Shown: piece by piece, positions 35,501 to 42,145 of the stretch
How the letters are laid out: each line of letters starts with the position of its first letter
Numbering within the stretch: position 1 is the first letter of the stretch
NCBI GenBank assembly: GCA_903910745.1
Contig: CAIWAO010000134.1
Location: 1 to 42,145, forward strand
Length of the DNA stretch: 42,145 nt
Reading direction: 5' to 3'
From: an uncultured Burkholderiales bacterium
Lineage (GTDB): Bacteria > Pseudomonadota > Gammaproteobacteria > Burkholderiales > Burkholderiaceae_C
The notes under the pieces: generated by a model
Told to the model about the DNA's origin: nothing
The model's input: only the letters and a program-made list of their open reading frames with translations
Database searches by the model: none
Position numbers and translations under genes: made by a program

Positions 35501-37678
35501 TCACGCCTTTAGATATTCGAGTTTATTTCCAAGCCATCTTGAGACATGCTGATGAGCGAGAGTTGGAAATTGGTCCAATAAGATAGGAGCTAAGTTACGC
35601 GCCCAATCTAGCCATTTTTGATCGGTGCTTAAATCAGCAAATCTAAGCATCGCAGTCCCAGATTGCCTAGCTCCAAAAAACTCACCCGGGCCTCTTATTT
35701 CTAAATCTCTTCTTGCTATTTCAAACCCGTCCTGTGTTTCTGCCATTGCTCGCAACCGATCCCTTGCAGTTTGGCTTAGTTTGCCACTCTCCCCGCTTGA
35801 GTACATCAACACGCAGGCCGAAGCTGCAGCACCTCGACCAACTCGCCCTCTCAGTTGATGAAGTTGACTCAGACCAAAACGTTCTGCGTGCTCAATGACC
35901 ATAAGAGATGCATTAGGAACATCTACTCCAACTTCAATAACTGTAGTGCTAACTAAAACTCCCATTTTGCCTTCAGTAAAAGCTTTCATCACTTCTTTTT
36001 TCTCAATGATCGGCATTTTGGAGTGCAACAATCCCACTACCACACCAGGCAAAGAGTCCCTAAGTAGTTGGTGGGTTTGTGTTGCGTTTGTTAAATCAAT
36101 CGCCTCACTCTCTTCTATTAGAGGACAGACCCAGTAGACTTGGCGACCCAATTGAAGTTGGGCTTCTATTCTAGATATAACCTGGGCGCGTCGTTGATCT
36201 GTTATTACTTTCGTGATGACAGGAGTTCTACCTGGAGGTAACTCATCTATTGTTGAGACATCCAAATCGGCGTAATAACTCATTGCTAAAGTTCTAGGAA
36301 TAGGCGTTGCACTCATCATCAATAAATGCGGCTCCAGGTCTATGAGTTTATCCTTTAATGCCAAGCGTTGTGCAACACCAAATCTGTGTTGCTCATCAAT
36401 CAAAACGAGCCCTAACGATTTAAATTTAACTTGATCTTGAATCACTGCGTGAGTGCCTACTACAAGTGCAGCTTGCCCAGTTTGGGTAACTTCGAGCATT
36501 GCTTGTCTCTCTTTTTTCTTTTGACTTCCCGATAACCAGGCAACGCACAGGCCACGCTTTTCCAAAAGCGGGGATAACCATCCAACTAATTTTTTGAAAT
36601 GCTGCTCAGCCAATATCTCCGTAGGGGCCATGAGAACGCACTGAAAACCAGAATCAATACACTGAGTAGCGGCAATGGCGGCGACGACGGTTTTTCCAGA
36701 CCCAACATCCCCCTGCAGAAGTCGGTACATGGGAGTATCTTTTTTTAAATCAACCAAAATTTCTTGTACAACTCTACTTTGCGCATTAGTTAACTTAAAG
36801 GGTAAGATTTCTAACAATTGCTTAGTAATTGATGCAATTGAGATATCAGCTTGCGTACCAATCAGTGCATCATTTTTGAGTTCTTCTCTCATTAGGTCTA
36901 AAGACAGACTGCCATCAAGCTTAGGGGCTCTTAACTCAAGCCGCTCCCTTTTTGCGATAAGTTGAGAGATTTGTTGAGCCAACAACTCTTCAGCTTTTAA
37001 CCTTTGCCATGCGGGGTGAGATTTGTCTTCGAGTTCATAAACAGAGACGCTTGGATCTGGTTCGTGTAAGAACTGAACGGCTTTTGATAATGGCCAAAGT
37101 CCAGGAGCTGCAAAAGTCTGTGGAATCGTCTCACTGAAAGCGCCTAGGCGCACGCATCTGTCTAGGCCCGTAAGAACAGCGCGTCTGAGGTAGGCCTGAG
37201 GCAAACCAGCTGTAGTTGGGTAAACGGGGGTTAAAACCTCAGGTAAGGGGGTCTGAGCTGAATGAACAGATGGGTGCATCATTGTTTTGCCCATCAGTCC
37301 TCCCCCCCTCACCTCACCCCGTAGCCTAACCCGTTGACCCGCTGCAAGTGTTTTTTGAAGTGATGGGTAAAAGTTGAAAAATCTGATCGTGCATAACTCC
37401 CCTGCCGTGACGAGTGAAGACTCAGAACTTACGATGATCTCTTCAACCTGAACCACCAATTGCCTGCGTGGCTTAAAGGCAACATCGATACTTTTTACAA
37501 CGGCCAAAAATTGAATATTCTCCCCCTCTCTTGATAAGGCCAAAGATTTCAATTTCGTTTCATCTTCATAGCGCAAAGGCAAATGCAGCGCCAGATCTAT
37601 GTCGCGCAGCAAACCCATCTTCATCAAAGCTTTTTGTGGCACTGAAAGTGTTGATTTAGATTTGTCAGATGTTGCCAT
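35501..37678 (-). CDS. recG: ATP-dependent DNA helicase RecG
   Basis: 725 residues from ATG 37678 (a GTG at 37693 would add five). An N-terminal wedge/OB region is followed by the helicase core: Walker A GDVGSGKTVVAA near residue 325, MAPTEILAEQH, the DEQH box in LVLIDEQHRFGVAQR, MSATPIPRTLAMSYY, and the TRG/motif VI area HQLRGRVGRGAAASACVLMY. RecG remodels stalled forks and R-loops and migrates Holliday junctions. It is the first gene of the unit that includes oxyR and ubiA and is divergent from queA. Confidence 0.96.
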   Translation of the reverse strand: MATSDKSKSTLSVPQKALMKMGLLRDIDLALHLPLRYEDETKLKSLALSREGENIQFLAVVKSIDVAFKPRRQLVVQVEEIIVSSESSLVTAGELCTIRFFNFYPSLQKTLAAGQRVRLRGEVRGGGLMGKTMMHPSVHSAQTPLPEVLTPVYPTTAGLPQAYLRRAVLTGLDRCVRLGAFSETIPQTFAAPGLWPLSKAVQFLHEPDPSVSVYELEDKSHPAWQRLKAEELLAQQISQLIAKRERLELRAPKLDGSLSLDLMREELKNDALIGTQADISIASITKQLLEILPFKLTNAQSRVVQEILVDLKKDTPMYRLLQGDVGSGKTVVAAIAATQCIDSGFQCVLMAPTEILAEQHFKKLVGWLSPLLEKRGLCVAWLSGSQKKKERQAMLEVTQTGQAALVVGTHAVIQDQVKFKSLGLVLIDEQHRFGVAQRLALKDKLIDLEPHLLMMSATPIPRTLAMSYYADLDVSTIDELPPGRTPVITKVITDQRRAQVISRIEAQLQLGRQVYWVCPLIEESEAIDLTNATQTHQLLRDSLPGVVVGLLHSKMPIIEKKEVMKAFTEGKMGVLVSTTVIEVGVDVPNASLMVIEHAERFGLSQLHQLRGRVGRGAAASACVLMYSSGESGKLSQTARDRLRAMAETQDGFEIARRDLEIRGPGEFFGARQSGTAMLRFADLSTDQKWLDWARNLAPILLDQFPTLAHQHVSRWLGNKLEYLKA

Positions 37679-37838
37679 AGCTACATTGTGCACTTATTGT
37701 TGAAAGGCGAATTAATGGTATTTTGCAAATTACTATGAATGGTGGGGCAAAATGAGCCCTCGACTTTTGAGAGTTAAGCGTCATTTTTCATTTGCTTGTT
37801 TTTCCAAGTTCCAATATTACTGTTATTTTGTATTACGT

Positions 37839-38903
37839 ATGACCATTCAGCCCATAGATGATAGTTTAGAGCGTTTAAGCCATTATGACTTCGACTTACC
37901 GAAAGAGCTTATTGCGCAGCATCCAGCACCAAATCGAAGCGATTCAAAATTACTGGACGCCCGCTCAACCAAGCCTATTGACAGAGTCTTTAAACAACTT
38001 CCAGAACTACTTAAGTCGGGGGATTTATTGATCTTCAACGATACCCAAGTAGTCAAAGCAAGACTTTTTGGAGAGAAAATAAGCGGCGGCCGACTGGAGT
38101 TGCTAATAGAGCGAGTTTTACCAAAATCGAATGAACATTCGGGTTATTTAGTTGCTGCGCATATGCGTGTAAGCAAGAAGCCAAGAAATGGAGACTCTCT
38201 AATAATGGAGGGCGGGTTCAAAGCCAAACTCATCGGACGATGGCCAAACGAAGATGGCCCACTTTACTTGCTTTCTTTTGACCAAGAGCCTTTTACTTTA
38301 ATGCAAAAATTTGGACACGTTCCTTTGCCCCCCTATGTGGAGCACGTAGATGATTTAGATGATCAGCAACGCTATCAGTCTATCTTCGCGAAGCACCCGG
38401 GCGCTGCTGCCGCGCCTACAGCATCATTGCACTTTGATGCTGAGCTAATTGAATCTTTACAAATAAAGGGGATTAATCATGCTCGACTTACCCTGCATAT
38501 TGGAGCTGGTACTTTTCAGCCCGTAAAAACCGAAAAGATTTCTGAGCACAAAATGCACAGTGAGTGGTACAGCATACCCGATGACACGATTAATGCTATA
38601 ACAAAATGCAAACAAAATGGTGGCCGGGTGATTGCGGTAGGCACAACCAGTGTTCGTTCACTTGAGTCTTGGGCTGCCTCAAACATTTCTTTAGGGGAGA
38701 CCAATATTTTTATTCGTCCGGGATTTAAATTTAAAGTCGTAGACCTTATGATCACAAATTTTCACCTCCCCAAGTCCACCTTGCTTATGCTTGTAAGTGC
38801 CTTTACAAGCCATGCTCATGTTTTCAATCTCTACGCGCATGCGATTGAAAAAAAATACCGTTTCTTTAGCTATGGCGATGCAATGCTGCTTGAAAAATTC
38901 TAA
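37839..38903 (+). CDS. queA: tRNA preQ1(34) S-adenosylmethionine ribosyltransferase-isomerase QueA
   Basis: 354 residues from MTIQPIDDSLERLSHYDFDLPKE. The frame runs 29 codons further upstream, but that extension is not family-like. Signatures include LIAQHPAPNRSDSKLL, LLIFNDTQVVKARLFG, AAAPTASLHFD, RLTLHIGAGTFQPV and MITNFHLPKSTLLMLVSAF. QueA transfers the ribosyl of SAM onto preQ1 in tRNA, giving epoxyqueuosine. It acts after Tgt, whose gene lies 1.9 kb downstream instead of next door. Confidence 0.95.
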   Translation: MTIQPIDDSLERLSHYDFDLPKELIAQHPAPNRSDSKLLDARSTKPIDRVFKQLPELLKSGDLLIFNDTQVVKARLFGEKISGGRLELLIERVLPKSNEHSGYLVAAHMRVSKKPRNGDSLIMEGGFKAKLIGRWPNEDGPLYLLSFDQEPFTLMQKFGHVPLPPYVEHVDDLDDQQRYQSIFAKHPGAAAAPTASLHFDAELIESLQIKGINHARLTLHIGAGTFQPVKTEKISEHKMHSEWYSIPDDTINAITKCKQNGGRVIAVGTTSVRSLESWAASNISLGETNIFIRPGFKFKVVDLMITNFHLPKSTLLMLVSAFTSHAHVFNLYAHAIEKKYRFFSYGDAMLLEKF

Positions 38904-38913
38904 ATTAATGTAC

Positions 38914-39900
38914 CTATTCAGCCTGAATGCCTGCGTAACTTGCGACCCGTGCCCAACGAACCAACTCAGATCTCATGAAGTCGGCAGTTTGCTCAGGAGT
39001 TGTGAAGAAGGGTTCAAACCCTAGGTCTGCAAATTTATTTTTCAAAGCCTGAGTTTGACCTACTTTTAAAAATGCATCACTCAGTTTTTTTATAACAGGA
39101 CTTGGCGTGCCTGCAGGAGCAAAAACAGCAAACCAGTTTTGTAGGTCTACCCCCCTATACCCAAGCTCATTCAAAGTGGGTACATTGGGTAAGGATTTGC
39201 TTCTAACTGCTGAACCTTGCGCTAAAACCTTTATTTTTCCTTGCTGAATAAAGGGTAATGCATTTTGTAATGGGCTAAACATGTAGTTAATTTGCCCACC
39301 CACCAAATCCGCCATCGACTGGGATTGTCCTTTATAGGGAATATGAGTGGTTTTTATACCAACCAATTGGTTAAAAAACTCGCTGTGTAAATGTTGAGGA
39401 CTGCCCGTGCCTGCAGAACCGAAATTGAGTTCGCCAGGATGGATTTTTGCGAAATCTATGAATTCTTTAACGTTGTTAACGTTTAGATTTGGATTTACCA
39501 CCAACACTACACCTGTTTGTCCAATCAATGTAATTGGCTGAAAATCCCTAAGCAGTTCATAGGGTAGTTTTTTATAAACCGCCACGTTACTAGCTATAGT
39601 TCCTGGTGTGACTAAGAGTGTGTATCCATCTGGTTTTGAGTGAGCCACGAGCTCAGTCCCGATATTGCCTCCCCCCCCTAGTCGGTTATCTATAACAAAA
39701 CTTTGCCCAAGCAAATCGCCTACCATTTGCCCAGTTAACCGAGCGAGTAAGTCCGTTCCTCCGCCTGCAGCGACAGGCACAATCACCTGTACTGGTCGGG
39801 CTGGATAGTTCTGTGCTTTGGCGGGTAGGGATGTAAAAGTTAATGTCAAAGAAAAAACAAACACAATAATAGAGCAAAAGGCAATTTTTAGAAATTTCAT
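38914..39900 (-). CDS. Bug-family tripartite tricarboxylate transporter receptor
   Basis: 328 residues. The signal peptide is about 29 residues (MKFLKIAFCSIIVFVFSLTL and on to PAKAQ). The ligand loop VQVIVPVAAGGGTDLLARL and the segments IDNRLGGGGNIGTELVAHSKPDGYTLL and AGTGSPQHLHSEFFNQL follow the Bug pattern. It is divergent from a class II aldolase gene across 141 bp, so the two may share control, perhaps uptake and use of one carboxylate or sugar acid (inference). It converges on queA with a 10-bp gap. Confidence 0.92.
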   Translation of the reverse strand: MKFLKIAFCSIIVFVFSLTLTFTSLPAKAQNYPARPVQVIVPVAAGGGTDLLARLTGQMVGDLLGQSFVIDNRLGGGGNIGTELVAHSKPDGYTLLVTPGTIASNVAVYKKLPYELLRDFQPITLIGQTGVVLVVNPNLNVNNVKEFIDFAKIHPGELNFGSAGTGSPQHLHSEFFNQLVGIKTTHIPYKGQSQSMADLVGGQINYMFSPLQNALPFIQQGKIKVLAQGSAVRSKSLPNVPTLNELGYRGVDLQNWFAVFAPAGTPSPVIKKLSDAFLKVGQTQALKNKFADLGFEPFFTTPEQTADFMRSELVRWARVASYAGIQAE

Positions 39901-40041
39901 TTTTTCTCTTCTTTATACAAAAAAATTTGTGACTCTATGTGGACAATAGACTTATATCGATTTTCTTTTATCATCTTGCGCTAGCATTTTATGTTTTCTT
40001 TTGTACCATAGCCTTACTGAACAAAACCGGAGCTATTTCCT

Positions 40042-40761
40042 ATGCCTTCAACAGTGAACCCTTCTCTTTTAGAGGATCTTGTCATTGCAAATCATATTCT
40101 CGTTAACCAAGGAGTTTTAGACGGTTTTGGTCACATGAGCGTTAGGCACGATAAAAGAGCTGATCTATTTTTCATTGCACGTAGTATGGCTCCTGCGTTG
40201 GTTACCCTGGGTGATTTGGTATGCTGCAACTTACAGGGTGAGGTAATCCATCCGGTGGGTGTGACTTCATATGTCGAACGGTTTATACACAGTGAAGTAT
40301 TTAAAGTAAGAGCTGATGTCAACTCTGTCATTCACTCTCACTCTCCTGCCATCATTCCATTTGGTGTTACTAAAGAAAGACTACGCCCTATTTGTCATAT
40401 GAGCGGTTTTTTAGGTAGCTCAACTCCTGTTTATGAAATCCGAAACAGCGCAGGAGAAAATTCTGATCTACTAATTAGAAATCAAACTCTTGGCCGAGAT
40501 TTAGCCGAGGTACTTGGATCAAATGCAGTTGCCCTTTTAAGGGGACATGGGAATGTTTGTGTAGGCAACTCGATAAAACAATCAGTTTATAGGGCAATTT
40601 ACACTGAGAATAATGCAAAATTACAGCTCCAAGCCAGACAACTCGGAGAGGTCACTTACTTAACAGACGCTGAAGCCACTGCAACTTCAGACATGAATGA
40701 TCAACACTTAGACCGGCCTTGGCAAATGTGGAAACGCAGTGTTCAACAAAATTCAATTTAA
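40042..40761 (+). CDS. Class II aldolase/adducin family protein (cytosolic)
   Basis: 239 residues without signal peptide. The metal site matches the family: Glu79 in YVERFIHSEVFK, His98 and His100 in VIHSHSP, and His169 in LRGHGN. It is clearly a paralogue of the protein at 11609-12421, sharing blocks such as VRADVNSVIHSHS versus LRADVKSVVHGHA, and LDRPWQMWKR versus INRPWDLWVER. Likely an aldolase, epimerase or decarboxylase acting on a sugar or hydroxyacid. It lies 18 bp upstream of tgt and probably shares its transcript. Confidence 0.88.
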   Translation: MPSTVNPSLLEDLVIANHILVNQGVLDGFGHMSVRHDKRADLFFIARSMAPALVTLGDLVCCNLQGEVIHPVGVTSYVERFIHSEVFKVRADVNSVIHSHSPAIIPFGVTKERLRPICHMSGFLGSSTPVYEIRNSAGENSDLLIRNQTLGRDLAEVLGSNAVALLRGHGNVCVGNSIKQSVYRAIYTENNAKLQLQARQLGEVTYLTDAEATATSDMNDQHLDRPWQMWKRSVQQNSI

Positions 40762-41961
<1,200 letters not shown>

Positions 41962-42012
41962 ATTAGCATTACTACAGAGTTTGCTATTTTGTTTAATGTT
42001 ATATTATTACTA

Positions 42013-42036
42013 GGCGGTTTCAATGAGCAAGTGCAA
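42013..42036 (-). repeat. Candidate terminal inverted repeat of an IS30-type element
   Basis: The plus strand GGCGGTTTCAATGAGCAAGTG (42013-) and on to CAA overlaps the end of the transposase frame. IS30-family elements related to this transposase end in a repeat of the general form TTGCACTT..ATTGAA.CCGCC, which this resembles. The other end is outside the window, so the pairing cannot be checked here. Confidence 0.5.
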
Positions 42037-42145
42037 AGAGTGAGGCGTGGTGCTTTTTAAAGTCAAACGCCTCGGGAGTGAACATCTCGGCTGGACATTT
42101 CCAGCCCATACTCTTTCTCGGTCTGGTGTTGAGCTGCCATGCAAC
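42020..42145 (-). CDS. IS30-family transposase, C-terminal end (partial)
   Basis: The last 41 codons of a minus-strand gene that enters from the right edge. The translation contains WQLNTRPRKSMGWKCPAEMF and then PEAFDFKKHHASLFALAH, the well-conserved C-terminus of IS30-family DDE transposases (the LNxRPRKxLGWKxPAE motif). The stop is TGA at 42020-42022. The rest of the element lies beyond the window, so intactness cannot be judged. It is inserted about 50-60 bp after tgt. Confidence 0.85.
   Translation of the reverse strand, partial: VAWQLNTRPRKSMGWKCPAEMFTPEAFDFKKHHASLFALAH

Overview
The window looks like an AT-rich chromosome segment from a betaproteobacterium, most likely order Burkholderiales. 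Supporting signs are three Bug-type (TctC-like) periplasmic solute receptors, the recG-oxyR-ubiA cluster with a 2-Cys OxyR, a DUF1840 protein next to an SrkA-type kinase, ribosomal proteins of betaproteobacterial type, and an initiator tRNA with the C1:A72 mismatch. A species name cannot be given from the sequence alone.

Layout. 1-914: the 3' end of a tRNA-Phe gene with its terminator, a degenerate collinear copy of both 116 bp downstream, then the ruins of a type II toxin-antitoxin pair (Phd/YefM antitoxin and Txe/YoeB toxin), all consistent with an old integration or duplication scar. 942-16591: accessory and metabolic genes in mixed orientation: a Bug receptor, a PhzF-family enzyme, a secreted M14 peptidase, a PhoD-like phosphatase with a twin-arginine signal, the potassium transporter Kup, a ChrA chromate transporter, an MFS exporter, a class II aldolase-like protein carrying a signal peptide, DUF4188 and VOC proteins, a TPR/glycosyltransferase-9 protein, 3-hydroxybutyryl-CoA dehydrogenase and a [2Fe-2S] ferredoxin. 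16757-22884: an RluF-like pseudouridine synthase, htpG behind a near-consensus sigma-32 promoter, and a compact minus-strand unit (alpha/beta hydrolase, DUF1840, srkA, Bug receptor).

22910-32160: a minus-strand translation block reading rplN-rplX-rplE-rpsN-rpsH-rplF-rplR-rpsE-rpmD-rplO-secY-infA-rpmJ-rpsM-rpsK-rpsD-rpoA-rplQ, then initiator tRNA-Met and a strong terminator. This is the joined spc and alpha operons, cut off from the S10 operon (no rpsQ upstream of rplN), with a promoter in the long leader at 32132-32160. 32201-42145: a possible 50-codon ORF, proC, a small secreted Lys/Ala-rich protein, the recG-oxyR-ubiA unit, queA, a third Bug receptor divergent from a second (cytosolic) class II aldolase, tgt, and the end of an IS30-type insertion sequence at the right edge.

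Working together: queA and tgt serve queuosine tRNA modification but are separated here by two inserted genes. recG/oxyR/ubiA link oxidative-stress control, recombination repair and ubiquinone synthesis. The Bug receptors have no TctA/TctB membrane partners in view. I found no convincing new multi-gene system. The most notable items are the decayed toxin-antitoxin/tRNA scar, the exported class II aldolase and its cytosolic paralogue, a roughly 20-residue insertion in the zinc region of Tgt, two AT-only palindromes in one divergent intergenic region, and the cotranscription-like arrangement of initiator tRNA behind rplQ.
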